A stretch of 64,000 bases of DNA, from the NCBI GenBank assembly GCA_037576195.1, contig CM075101.1, positions 53,692,001-53,756,000 on the forward strand, given 5' to 3'. The notes below the pieces were generated by a model that was not told the DNA's origin, did no database searches, and saw only the letters and a list, made by a program, of their open reading frames with translations. Of this stretch, positions 33,621 to 46,400 are shown piece after piece. The DNA is from Phytoseiulus persimilis (taxonomy: Eukaryota; Arthropoda; Arachnida; Mesostigmata; Phytoseiidae). Every line of letters starts with the position of its first letter. The stretch's first letter is position 1. Made by a program: the position numbers and the translations under genes.

Positions 33621-35032
33621 GTCCTTCCTTGCAAGCCCCCGTGCAACATGCCTTTGGTTTCACGTCGATCCAGTCAATCCCAGAGAAGTTGATTAATGCC
33701 TCACATAGCATAATGAACTACAATTTCAGTCAAGACGAGAATTCAACAGCTGATGTTCCGAGGCTCCCTGTTACCTCCCATTCTATCTATCTATAGTGCA
33801 CAGTTTACAAGTCCGAAATTTTTCGCTCAAGAGAGCTCGCGGCTCAGATTCCATACTGCCCTTCTGGAAACCCTGCTGAAGAACAACTGTGTCGCCCGTT
33901 TGAAGCGCACGGAGCCCAGAGAGCGCCCGGTAGTTCCGCACGCGCAAAAACCTGTTCTCAACCAGCGGTCCACCCCGCAATTTCCTAATCTCAACTGATT
34001 CGGGAAGTAAATTAGGAACGAGAAGGGGTGGATTACCCGCGTCAGAAATAAGAGGGAGAGAACGAGAGCGCCTGTATTCGTAACGAGGTATTCGTGACGA
34101 GAGACGAATCGAGGATGTCGGCGCCCGCAGAGTAATATTGCAACCTCTACCCCCCCCCCCTCTTCTACGAGGATGCGGAGTGCAATACCCTGCGCCGTGA
34201 ACGCGTGATCTAGATATCCTGGTAAATTGCTTCCAGACTGGGCCACTTCGAATGCGCAGTTGCACAATGTTCACCGCGGCAATAGCAGACGGCCGAGTTG
34301 GCGCGTCGACTCGAATTCATTGTTTACCCTCCTTGTGCTTCACTCACTGCGCTGCAATCGACTGAAATTCCGGATCGCGTTCAATCAAAGGTGAAATCCT
34401 CAATGATGGTAAACGACACTGCATAGGTCCGCCTCCGAAAATCCGGGAAGACGTCGTGTTCCGCTCGTTCTGCCAAACAAAACAGCCGCTTTATCGTCCC
34501 GGGGCTGTGGGGTTGGGTAGTCTAATATGGCACAATCATGTGAGTATTTCTAATTTGGATAGTATCCGAAAGAGAGAACGACTCCTACCGTAGGTTTGAG
34601 ATATGCTGCTACTCCAAGTGAGATTTTCTCCCGTTATCTGATGCCTGATATCATTCTGTTGGGCATCAACTTGACCTGCTCTGGCGTAGGAACCTGATTC
34701 TCTTGAGCTAGCACGGTGTGTAGTTCAAGTTAAGACAATTCGGCGGCTTCCTTGTTTTGAGCGGTGTTTCGGTCGAACTTGCTCCGGAAAGGATTTTTTT
34801 TCTTCATCAAAAGCTCATTTAAAGGCGTATATTCTCGAAAATTATACCAAACAGAACAGAACAGCGATTCCGATAGCTCATCAAAGTTTCCCTGGATTTC
34901 ATCTGTGGTCCCTAGAAAAGCTGGCCAAGAAATCATCAACCAAGCTTTGATGATGGGATCAAGAGGAATCTTTCCCATTTTTATCCGTCAAAATCGGTTG
35001 ATAGTTGACGATTTCCTGGCCACTTCTTCTAG
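33621..35032. other. Interval without an assigned gene
   Basis: The minus strand has two long overlapping open frames at 33783-34274 and 33827-34267, but no splice or family signal; two overlapping frames of this size are likely chance. A C run lies at about 34148. The plus strand is open from 34764 into the exon described next. Confidence 0.3.
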
Positions 35033-35195
35033 GCACCCAGAAAAAAAAATCAAGAAACTCCAGCAAGCCCTGGAAAGCAGCATCTCCGATCTAATTGCTG
35101 GAATTGAAAACGTGAGAGATGTCCTCTCTTCAGAGAATACAGATCGAAACAAGGAGGCCACCGAAATGATGCAGCTCGAAGTACAAACCCTATAG
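35033..35195 (+). CDS. Terminal exon of an unidentified coiled-coil protein
   Basis: The acceptor CACTTCTTCTAG/G starts an exon reading HPEKKIKKLQQALESSISDL and a further Glu/Asn-rich helix to TAG at 35193-35195. The charged heptad-like pattern suggests a coiled coil. The same frame stays open upstream to 34764, so the exon could be longer. No family is recognised. Confidence 0.4.
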
Positions 35196-35831
35196 GCCTA
35201 CTGTAATCCCTCGCGGCTCGACATGCTGACCGGGAAGGATACAGACCCGCGTTCCTGTCACGTAGACCGTGGAAGCGAGCCATGGATTCCGCGCGCGCAG
35301 CGGAGACTTATCGTGACCTCACGAGCTTCCACAGGGTTCGTAGGTCTCGACCGATTCGTAGCATTGGGTAGGGCTTTTGAGTCGAATCCCGAATCATTGT
35401 TGAGCCGACGATCGGTATTGGGCTGGGCTGAGCTTGGTGATGACCACGAGAGACTCTCTAATCAACCGCTGATCAAACTTGAAGTTGATTTGTCCATCTC
35501 CGAGGGAAGACGTATCATCTCCCCGATTTCGCTCGGCTCGAACTTCTGGAAGCGAGGCTCTTCAGCTCGCTCATTGGGATCAGCTCGAGAAGTTGACCTC
35601 GCACTGGGTTGGGCAGCGCGAGCGGCACGTGTGAAATCTGAATTGAGCGCTCCCGCGATAAATTTTCGGAGAGAACTAAGTCGTGTGGCCGACTCGCCCA
35701 AGTCTCGCTCAGCCATCCCTCGAGGTTGAATTCGAACGTGACCACTTAGTGAGTCTTCCTTAACAGTAACCTCCGATTTCTGGATCAGAACAATTATGAG
35801 AAGAGATTGAATGACCACGTTCCCCTTTCAG

Positions 35832-37872
35832 GCTCGAAGAAATCGAAGAAAACCCGCGTCGGATCGAACATTAACGCGAGATTCAATAACGTAGAGGCCG
35901 AGTTCCACTGTCGATGGGGGGATTGTGGAGAAGTCATCGGAGACCTGGCGAAATATTACACGCATCTCAGGTATAAGTCAATTCGAATGATTCGGTGAAC
36001 TGAATTTCCGGCAAATCCCATTCCCGGTATGACATCAACTCGCTCATATTTTTCATTGACTCGAAGGCGACACTTATGGACAGGGAAAGACACGATCAAC
36101 GTGACTCAAAAAGTTTGTCAATGGCGCGATTGCTTGACCAACTCTCCATGGACGGTCACACATGTTCTGTATCATGGCTACCACGAGAAACTGAAGCTGG
36201 CTGGTAACGCTAAGCTCGAGACGCGCTCGAAGGAAGGCTACGTGTGTCTGTATTCACCCGAGCGGCAACATACCGTCGATGTCTTCGATCCGTTCGAATG
36301 CGAATGGACGGATTGCGATTATGTGCTGGAGGGCCCGGACGACTTCGATTTCCATCTACTCATACACGTTCATGACGCTGTTGGCGAGAGAGACCCAAAC
36401 AGCAATGCATTCAAGTGAGCGATGCTGATGATATCTCCAGCTGAGTTTCTTGTCCTCTTCTCGTGGACGGAGCCCATTCCTTAGTTAACGCTCACTCTGG
36501 ATCGGTATGCTCTATTACAGATGCGGGTGGCAAGGATGTACGAAAGAATCCTCGTATTCAGTTCTGAAGCACCACGTGAAGTCGCATAGCTCACACAAAG
36601 ATGCTGCATGCAATCACTGTGGATCGATTTTCCGGTCATCGAACAAGTTTTTTGACCACTATCGCAGGCAGCGAGAGTTGAGTACCATGTCGAGCTAATG
36701 ATATACTTCGAGAGGAGTAATCAGCCGCGAGCATACCGACCGAGCATTGGTTCTGCAATTCGAATCTAATCTAGGACGTTTCGCAACAGGTGTCTGAAGA
36801 AAGCAAAGAATGCCGCTATTGCGCGAAGAAGTTTGCCAATGATCGGTTGCTGAGAGACCACGAAAGTAGGCCACATCTCCCACTTCAAATGTCCGCTCTG
36901 CGACATGACCATGCCGAGTCCCAACGACGTCAAAAATCATATTGCGACTAGGCACACTAACGAGAGGACCATATGCCTGCAAACAATGCTCAAGTCGATT
37001 CAAGCTGCCGCGGAATCTCAGCACCCATGTCGAACGAGTGCATGCAAATGTAGACATGCAGTGTCCTGACTGCACCCTCGTCACCAAGAGCCACTACCAG
37101 ATGAGGAAACATCGACTCACGGATCATGATGGCGGTCAAAGGGTTTATGCTTGTCATCTATGTCCCGCCAAATTTGACATCGAAGGACATCTATTGAGCA
37201 GGTGAATGCACGCTTTCCTCCGGAGGGCTTTGATGAGCTCCCTGGTGATTTGCACTCTTCTGGTGTATCATAATCGGGAAACAACCGAGCTGGCTCTGCA
37301 TCGGACATCAGTCCCCGGAACTTCGAGCGGAGTTCGACTGTCGCTCGCGAATCAGCTCCAAGCTCAAAATGAGGATCACTCTGTTGAGAACGAAACCGCT
37401 CCGAAACCAGGGTCCAATGAAGCTCCACCGGTGGTCTCGGTCATTTTTCATATTCAGCCTTGTTGATTGTGGTGACAACCATCGCTGGTGATCCGCTGTT
37501 GATGTATGCTTGCAGATGATCGGGTGCGGATAGCGCAGCTCCGGGCCGTCCTGCGGGCGACTAACTCGATCTGCTTCTTCCAGACATTTGGTATCGGAAC
37601 ACGAATTGCAGTGGCCGTCGGGACATCGCCGTTTCTATTACGTCAGGGACCGGGATGGTTTGTTCCGATTGCAAACATTTCGCTACGAGAGTGCTGACAT
37701 TGTCGAGTTGGTTCCTAGTGGGGTACAATTGACCAATAGGAGAACAAGTGGGAAGGATGACGAATCTTCTGAGATAGAAGAAGGAATGGACGAGAGTGAA
37801 ATGACATCGGCCGACGAAGACCATAGTGCCAACTGCGCTTCCCCGCTCCAGGACCGGGAAGCCGCTCCGTGA
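35832..37872 (+). CDS. HINFP: Histone H4 transcription factor (zinc finger)
   Basis: HINFP binds the histone H4 promoter and links histone expression to S phase. Exons: 35832-35970, 36067-36414, 36521-36681, about 36800-37201 and 37584-37872 (TGA). The initiator exon lies upstream and was not found. C2H2 fingers follow the HINFP order: [54 protein letters not shown]...[86 protein letters not shown] and [11 protein letters not shown]. The post-finger signature [14 protein letters not shown] and [11 protein letters not shown] is diagnostic, and the tail is acidic. Exon 36800-37201 contains two single-base breaks (about 36880 and 36966) that split adjacent fingers into different frames. Confidence 0.9.
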
Positions 37873-37899
37873 AGGTCTAACTTTCCGACGATTTTACGC

Positions 37900-38126
37900 A
37901 CACAAACATAACGGACTCTTCACCACTCCTTGGGAAAATTCTGGACATGGTTGACATAAGCCCAAGTGATTCGATTCCTGTTTCTGAGATGAGATCTACC
38001 TTTTCGAATAAAGCAGGGAAAACGGAACGTACAATATACACAGTGCTGAACTTTTATTATCGGTTCGATAGGGTTATTTCGGTAAACAAACTATGGCGAA
38101 CGGATCATAATGTCCTCGAGGACGAA
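37900..38126. other. Spacer between convergent HINFP and TMA7
   Basis: About 250 bases that must hold both 3' UTRs. Nothing else is seen. Confidence 0.4.
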
Positions 38127-39233
<1,107 letters not shown>

Positions 39234-39713
39234 TCAGAGCACGGATAATCCTGTGTGAAACAAGCTCTTGCTACACGGAACGCTTTTAGCTGGTGGCATG
39301 TGCTGCTTGCCGGTAGAAGCTGTTCGCTGATGTCCAGGAGGCGCCATGATTTGAATTCGAGCTGAAGGCGGGCAATTGGACGAAGTCAAACGAGGGTCGG
39401 GCGGGTGCACGCACTGTTGTTGTCGTTCTCTCTATCGGCGCCTCTGAAAATTAGGTGTGGCAAAGTATAGAGCTCATTGCCGATTTGCGTGCCGCCTACG
39501 TCGGCATCCGATCCAAATGCGCTTCTCCATTTCCATATCGGCTTCACGGGAAGCGTGCGAGGAACGAAGGTTCACGCTCGATTCTCCCACGAAAAAGTTC
39601 ATCGGGCCAACAAGAAGAATTGCGAAGGTGTTATCATTCCGTCAATGCCTCGTATCCGACACTCCCCTGATCGGGTAGTGGCTTCCTGTGGATGCAAAAG
39701 TCCTGGTCACGAC

Positions 39714-40025
39714 TGGGGTTTGCAGAAAGCCCGCATTTCCAGGGTCGCAAGCCCGCAGTCCATAATTTTTGCGGGTACCGGCAATAGAAAGCACGCAGCT
39801 GAAGACCGCGGGCTTGCGGGCCTTGTTGCGGGCCAGGTGAAGTTCGCCTCCGGAATCCCGACCATAACTGATGGTCAGCCGAATTCGATAACAGCTATAG
39901 TGATAATGATCAATACACGAGCTTTTGCGGTCGCAGCCCACGGATTTAAGCCCGTGGTCCTGACGCAGCACTCGCGGGCACCCACAGGCTCGCGGTCCCG
40001 ATAATGCGGGCTTTTGCAAACCCTG
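39714..40025. mobile_element. TIR element (MITE), about 312 bp
   Basis: The left end TGGGGTTTGCAGAAAGCCCG and the reverse complement of the right end (CAGGGTTTGCAAAAGCCCGC) match over about 20 bases with few changes, and the similarity extends inward (GGGNCGC, AGCC). The interior is rich in GCGGGC words. Flanks gtcacgac and atcacaac agree at 6 of 8 positions, consistent with a decayed 8-bp duplication and a hAT-type element. No transposase ORF. Confidence 0.7.
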
Positions 40026-40605
40026 ATCACAACATGACTCGTGTTACATGAATCGCTTGTATTTCTTCCGAAAAATTCCGGGAAACAGATGGGAACTCTC
40101 TTAATCGCTCCGATTCGTTGCCATCAGCAACATTTACAACCGCTCTAGATTGGATAATTGGTTGAAGATTCGTCGGCCGGAGGAGATCGCGTCGTTATTC
40201 AGGAAGTCCATGAACTTTCTATCATTGTTATAAATCTACCCACTCCAAGGCCGTATATGCGGCAGCCAGTGAACAAGATAGGGGAGTCCTGGGATGCCAA
40301 GAAGAAGGTTTTCCGAAATCTCCGGATTCGATTTCGCACATGATCTGATTCTCATGGGGCGGATCTCAAACAAGAAAATACGCGGATAGCGATTTCTGGC
40401 GGAGCACAAACTCACACACGGATGCATCGGGTGATTTCTGTCCAAGGGAGAACAGTTTCAAAGTAACATGAGAAAAATTATGAGCCCTCTCCCCACGGCC
40501 CGTGTCACGGCCCCGAGACACTGATGGGTGGTCCAAATAAAGGCTCCAGCCCGCAGTGGTTCGAAGAGCACGAAGTTTCGGAGTGCTCCAAACTATTGCA
40601 ATCGC
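40026..40605. other. Interval without an assigned gene
   Basis: A plus-strand open piece at 40158-40340 lacks splice context. Nothing recognisable. Confidence 0.3.
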
Positions 40606-40780
40606 TTAATCGCCGCTGTCCTCTTCGGGCCCGTTCTCAAGCGCTTTCAGCAGTATATTGCGCTGCGAGGTCATAGATATCGAGATGGATCGGAGAACTT
40701 CGTCGAGCTTGCGGAGCTCTTGGAGTGAACGAAACCCGACTCCGCGACCAGAGATTCTGGGATGGCGAACAACGCCACTT
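40606..40780 (-). CDS. C-terminal exon of an unidentified helical protein
   Basis: The minus strand is open for about 58 codons to TAA at 40606-40608. The last 40 residues form a strongly amphipathic segment (LQELRKLDEVLRSISISM) and an acidic end (NGPEEDSGD), typical of a short helical subunit of a complex. Upstream exons (40808-41128 minus is open) could not be joined with confidence. Confidence 0.35.
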
Positions 40781-41128
40781 ATATCTCATGGAAGATTCAG
40801 AGTGGAATCATCGATGTCTTCCTAGAATCGGATACCATATTCTCTTCAGTTTGTACGATTCCAGCCCGGACAAAGTTTTTCGATCTGCATAGTTCAGACG
40901 TACAGGCTCTGACAGCGGTGGGTTTTGTCGAAGATTCTCCGTTGGAAACCAGGAAATTTGTTTTGAAAATCTTTTTGTGAGGTTTGCATCCTGGTTGCGA
41001 AGCGCCTTGCTCGTTCGACGCTTCTTCGTGACATGATGGAGAGAGGGCCCGTATGAACCTGCATTCTTCATCAATCCGATGGAATCGGTGGAGGAATCAT
41101 TGGATGGTGCCTTCGAGCCTCGAATCAT

Positions 41129-42845
41129 GAGCCAATAGCCGCCATGTTCCGGGAAGCAGCTTCCCGGAGATGGAAAGACTACCGGAAATAACGTAGCAGT
41201 TCAGAGATGAGAGACCATTGGGTTGGTCGGGCTGAAACCGAATTTCAACCCAACGAAAGGGGCGACATTGATGCTCTCGGAGCGGGAGATGGAGTGGGGG
41301 GGGGGGGACACTATAAGTTCAAGGCAAGATGATATCCAGGGACACAACAAGAATCTCGGCATCGCGGTCTCGGGTTCTGGGAACTACATAGAGGTGATCA
41401 CGGAAAACTCTAGATCAACTGCAACCGAGAGCGCTCTTGAGGTCCGACAGGTCCGAAACCTCACAGACCTCATGGGATTCAGTAGCCGTGCCGCCGCTTC
41501 AATCCGCCAATGCAGTGACTGTGATATCTAGAGCAGGGCTTCCCAACCTGTTCAACGGCAGGAAAGGTTCTTCGGCATTTCGAGCAGAAAGTCCACGACT
41601 GCAAGAAAGAAAGTTCACCAGCATTCCGAGCTCGAAATTCTCTCGCTTGACCGATAGTAGTGATGTTCGACCTTCTCTTCGGGTGACGAATGGCGGGTCT
41701 GATCATAGTAGAACCTTCGAACGTTTGATCTATCGTCAGATCGGTCTCATCCTCTCGCCGGTATCGTTCTCTGATCGGAACGTCACATATTCAGGTTATC
41801 AGTTGATGTTTCGAGGCGACCATTGGCTCAGAACGCTGAAAACCTCCTCTATTCTGAGACATTCCGCGAACAAGAAGGCGGACCCGTTCGACACGGCCCA
41901 CTGCAGGCCTGAACATCAGTCATCGAAAGCTACGAATCAGGCACCATCCCATCTGAGCCCCGGTGTTACACATCGTGTACTTCCCTCGTTAGTGCTTTTG
42001 AAACTGCATCAGATCAATCAAATGCTTCGTTCGCAGTTGTAATGAAGACAGGATCTTCCGAGCTACGGATCCAATGCAATGTCGACCCATGAGCTCACAG
42101 TTCCAGTATTGGGTATCAGGGGAAGAAGAGAGAGGAAACTCTGAAAATGCTCAATGCTGCACTTGGGGGAGCGAGAATGAAGATTCCCGACCGGTATCGA
42201 GGAGGATTCGAACTCCCCCCCCTACGGACCCCCGCGAAATAGAGTCATGCCACTGACAGAGGTGTGAGAGTGAACTCATAAGACAACGGTCGAGGATCAT
42301 CCCTACTGGCGTTGAGTCGAGCAGGCATGCCCCGGACACAGAGCGAGAAGAAAATTCCGAGCCGGAACTAGATATCACATTTGTGGTGTGCGAGTGCAAT
42401 GAAGCGTACTGAGAGGGAGAGGAATACAGAGGTCACTGAAACTTGGCGAAGAACCCTCCTCCGAGATGATCCGGAGAGAGTCCTACAGCAACTGGAGAAA
42501 GAAACACACTTTTTCCGCTGAGACTACTCGCCACTGGAGTGGAAGTGTCATGAGCATTCTTGAGGATCATAGATACTAATACATCGAACAAAGAGCGAAT
42601 AAGTGCGACTAAACATTGCAGAGTGATACGAGCCCTGCCAACGTGTCCGTGGAACAGCTGTCAGGCCTGGAAGTGACACTCTTAGGACAGATGAGCAGCA
42701 GGAGCATCAACATTTAGGGTCTATTCCATCTAACAAGAGAAAATAGAACTGATTCGCCGACGTGGACTCATACCTGGCCCTGATTCGAAACGGCGGAAGT
42801 TCGCTCCTATTCGTCACCTACAGCTCCCGACCGAAGTCAGTCGCG
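41129..42845. other. Interval without an assigned gene; hAT-like fragment
   Basis: A plus-strand frame of 201 codons (41437-42042) is the longest here. It starts across a hAT-like terminal sequence and its composition is not protein-like, so I treat it as spurious. Pure G and C runs lie at 41297 and 42217. Nothing else is seen. Confidence 0.3.
41534..41560 (+). mobile_element. Solo hAT-like terminus
   Basis: CAGGGCTTCCCAACCTG is a common hAT terminal sequence. No matching inverted end was found within a few kilobases. Confidence 0.3.
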
Positions 42846-43819
42846 ATGAAGACCGCCATCTCCGGAGCGTTCATAGTTATCCTCATCCTTGCAAGTAAGT
42901 TCCAGAGCACCCTGCTTTCTCGGCGAACGTGCGTCATTCGTCCGAATTCCGGAGGGGTTTCTCTCGTTCCTGCTGATTCAGCTCAAGAAGCTCAGATCAA
43001 AATCTTTGAGTGTGTGGCAACGTTGTCGTTTGGACGAAACTGTTTTTTTCACCTAGCCGCTCTCATTGAAGATTCCGTCACGGCGAAGGATGATTTTTGT
43101 CCGCGACAATTCCGTGCGAACGCTGCTTCGATCGTGAAAGACATGCACGATTATCTCACGCTGTTTCGCACCTTGGCGATGTTCAAACTCGAGGAGTACT
43201 CCCTCGGGAAACACGCCATGCCCCTGATCAATACTTTCTTTGGTGAGTAAATCGCCCGGGTTGTCTTCCGCTTCGAGGCCAGAGTAGATCATGCTCACAT
43301 CGATTGGGAGGGAATTTTTCCCGAAATATTTTTTCCAGATACTCTGCCACACTACACGAGGGACTGCCACGCGGTCAGCAAGGGTGCTAAAATGGTTACA
43401 CCACTCAATTATTCTTATCGGATTTGTCCTCCAATTTCGAGACTGTCGTGAAGTACTACAGGGAGCTCAGGGCTCAGAAAACAGCGAGTGGAAAGGAGGA
43501 CAAGTGTTTATCTGAACACGTCATTCAGTGAGTGAAACCGTTCCTCGTCATGTTAAGAACTCTGATGGACGGGGCTCCGACCAAAATGGCGCTCAGCTCT
43601 TCTCAGCTTATTCTGAAGGGTCGCGAGGGCCCGACTTTGCGATCGAGCTGCGAGAAAATACTCCATGAAAGTTTGCAGCCTGAATCGCTGCAGTTTTGAA
43701 TCGATTTGTCCTGAAACTCACCATTCAATTCCAGCTTTCTGGCCGACAATAAAGACATCGCAGACACATTACTGTCAGTCTTGAAGATGATGGATCACGC
43801 GTCTCGTGACGAGTTATAA
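42846..43819 (+). CDS. Putative secreted protein, family unknown
   Basis: Five exons join without conflict: 42846-42894, 42982-43242, 43339-43373, 43442-43527 and 43735-43819 (TAA), giving about 171 residues. The first exon is a complete signal-peptide core (MKTAISGAFIVILILA). The mature part has five cysteines spread over the chain (ECVA, NCFF, FCPRQ, DCHA, KCLS) and is otherwise helical and charged, ending MMDHASRDEL. This resembles small extracellular haemolymph or salivary proteins of arthropods in architecture, but I cannot name the family. The donor at 43374 (GTCAGC) and the acceptor TTTCGAG at 43441 are the weakest sites. ATG at 42846 was chosen because it starts directly at the signal peptide. 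Confidence 0.65.
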
Positions 43820-46400
43820 ACGGAGTGTGTGAGACATTCGAATAAGTTCCTGACGATTGGGGCTCAGGGAGAATAATCCAATGGCATTGTTCCGATCTGT
43901 CAGAGGAATGAGTGTTATGGGGGAACTGATACAGCGAGTGATAATCTATGGTGGGATGTGAGCGCCCAGGCCCTGACGGGTGGGACAATACACGACATCA
44001 ACCGTTTCCCATCCAATCAGAACAGCCGCTACGAAAAATGTCGATTTGGAATAAAATCTTGTTCTTTATGAAGATCTGTTGGGCAGTCTATTTGAAAGCC
44101 CGCCACACCATGGACGGTCGAATGCATTCATTCACACCTTCTTCGGCAATCTTCTCTGGTACGTTCTCATTTCACACCTCATTTTGCCGGTTCTTCTGTC
44201 GTTTTCTTCATGCCAACTCCACAGATCTCACAGAAGTCTTCCATGCGCGAATCAATGTTTTTTTCATCACTAAAAATGTCTCAATCGGTCTGTTAGATGA
44301 TCGCCTCCGCGGTGCTCGTCGGGACATTCCACGATCATTTGATTGATATTCGTGAGTTCCTGAATCCTGAGTGCAGGCGTTTTGCCGACTTAGAAGCGGA
44401 AATCATCTCTCTGTTCGGAATCATTTGCATTGACAATGACATCTCGATTCGAATTTCTTGTGCAATAACTGAATTCAGAACTTTGCGTACGCCCTCCTCG
44501 CTGTCAGAACTCTCAATTATCGGGTTCCTCGAGAGATAGTGGGACTTTCGGTTGCCTCCGCCAGAGCCGTACCGAATCATGGACAGGAACTAGTGCTGAG
44601 GTAAAACACAAGGCAGCCAAACCTTTCATCAGTTCGAGCTTTATTCTCAGGGTTCTTCGAGAGCTGGTGGTCTGTCACGAGCAATTCAGCTCAAGGCTTT
44701 ATCACAGAGGCTTCACAAGGTTCTTGACAGCGGGGTGGAATCATACCCGAATCGGGAAAAACAGTTGTTTCTGCGCCGGTGAAATGATAATGGGGGCGGC
44801 GCTAGCACACTGCACTTGCGCCCGCTTGGAAGTCGGCGGCAATTGCTCGTGATCATGCCGCTCAGGTCAGTGTGAGGGTTTTTCGTTCGACGTTCCCGTA
44901 TATGACGGCCCCAATATTCATTTCCGCGGCGTTGAGCTCCAACGCATCAAGGTTGACAGCTGTGAGCTTGTGTCAGTCATCCTCCAGAATTTCGCACACG
45001 CAACGAGCTTCCTAGTTCTGGAAATCGGCTCGTTTGCGTTTGGCACGCTCTCCATTCGGGACGACTTTCAGAGTTGGAGTTTGGAAACTTGAGCATTGTT
45101 TATTGATCGATAAATGAGGTGGTAGAATCAGGTCGGCAATTTTCCACCGTTTCTTGCTCTGTCCATCACTTTGAGGAGAATGGTCAGATTCGGGATTCGC
45201 GGTGCATAATACCCGGAAGGATGGCGCGTGTGGATCGTTTCACTCAATCAGCCGAAAAGCGTCAACCGATTGAGCTCGTACCAGTATGACTCGATGCGGC
45301 GTAGGACGCCCTTCATTCGACATTCAAGAGAGCGAGAATCGCTTCAGAGCTCGAAAAAAGCAAGCAAGCGTTCCAGCTGTAGAATCGCTGATTTCTTGAC
45401 AACATTCCGTCCCCGACGCGTTGCCCCGAGTCTCGGGTTCCGTTCCTGAGGGTCGAAAATTATACGAGGTGGACGGGCTGTGACAGAAAAAGTGATTCCC
45501 TGGATGATCACTCGAATTTACCGGAAATGACCTTGTCCGGTGCTTTTGTCCGGTTTTCGCCTCTCTCGGGTAGGATGTCCGGTTCCGCAATCTTCTGAGG
45601 AACCCGGTTCTATCTCGGATGCTCCTTGGATCTGGCTGCTGACCGAAGCGACTTTTGGCACGGATTGAGCAAGGACTCTCTGTGAAACCCGACGTAGCGA
45701 AATTTTCGTTGGAGATTTCCAATGTCACTCAAAATGAAGACTCTCGGGATCCATGAAGAACTTTGTACAAGTACTCTCATCCTGTAGAGACTTTGCTCTC
45801 ACATGCTTTCAGTGGTGAGGGTCCTCGGAGCTTCACACTGACGCTCACAATATGGGCTTGTCACTCTGACAGGGCTAGAGGAAGCACATTTATTGAACAT
45901 ACATTGAACATACATTTGCCTGAATCATTGTTCCCTCGCCGGTAATGCGATATCTCTTCTTGAAAGAGTAGTCTTATTCCAGCTCAGGTTGTCTGTTCGA
46001 TACTCTCAGCGGCGGAATTCCTCTGCTCGCTGCACCGAGGTTCCAGCTCGCGAGAGATAATCGCGTGCACATTCTCCGAATTTTGACTCGTGTGCTTTTC
46101 TTTCCAAAGCCGACGTCGAACGGACCTTTTCGATGTATGAAAATTTGTTGTCGTTTCGGCGCCATGGGTTGAGCGAAATCAGTCTCAAACGTTGTGTCTC
46201 GATCGAGTTCAACTCAAACCCACTTGACGACGAATGGAGGGAACGTATATACAGCGGAATCGCGACTCTGGAAACTGTTGTTCCTCAATTTTTGATTTTG
46301 TCCGGCATGGCCTGAGATGTCCGTCCGATTGTTGTCCGGTTTCCGGCGAAAAAAATGGCCGGAAAATTCGAAGCTCTAATGATCACCGATACTTGTAGGT
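43820..46400. other. Gene-poor interval
   Basis: Short open pieces occur on both strands (44297-44539 plus, 45324-45728 minus, 46006-46212 minus) with no splice network or known family. A fragment of the 45-base repeat core (AATGGTCAGATTCGGGATTC) lies at about 45180. Confidence 0.3.

Noticed and set aside
33783-34274. Two minus-strand frames of 163 and 146 codons over the same region
   Set aside because: They overlap almost fully in different frames and cross a C run; neither has a recognisable motif.
35223-35818. 168-codon plus frame opposed by a 118-codon minus frame
   Set aside because: Open frames on both strands over the same bases, with no domain or splice context; more likely GC-rich chance.
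36860-36985. Idea that AGG is generally read as a four-base codon in this genome
   Set aside because: AGG codons in PTPN23 exons 2 and 3 are read as ordinary Arg with the frame maintained.
42185-42260. tRNA-like box B (GTTCGAATCC) on the minus strand
   Set aside because: No matching box A at the right distance, and the T-arm pairing is poor next to a G run; not enough for a tRNA call.
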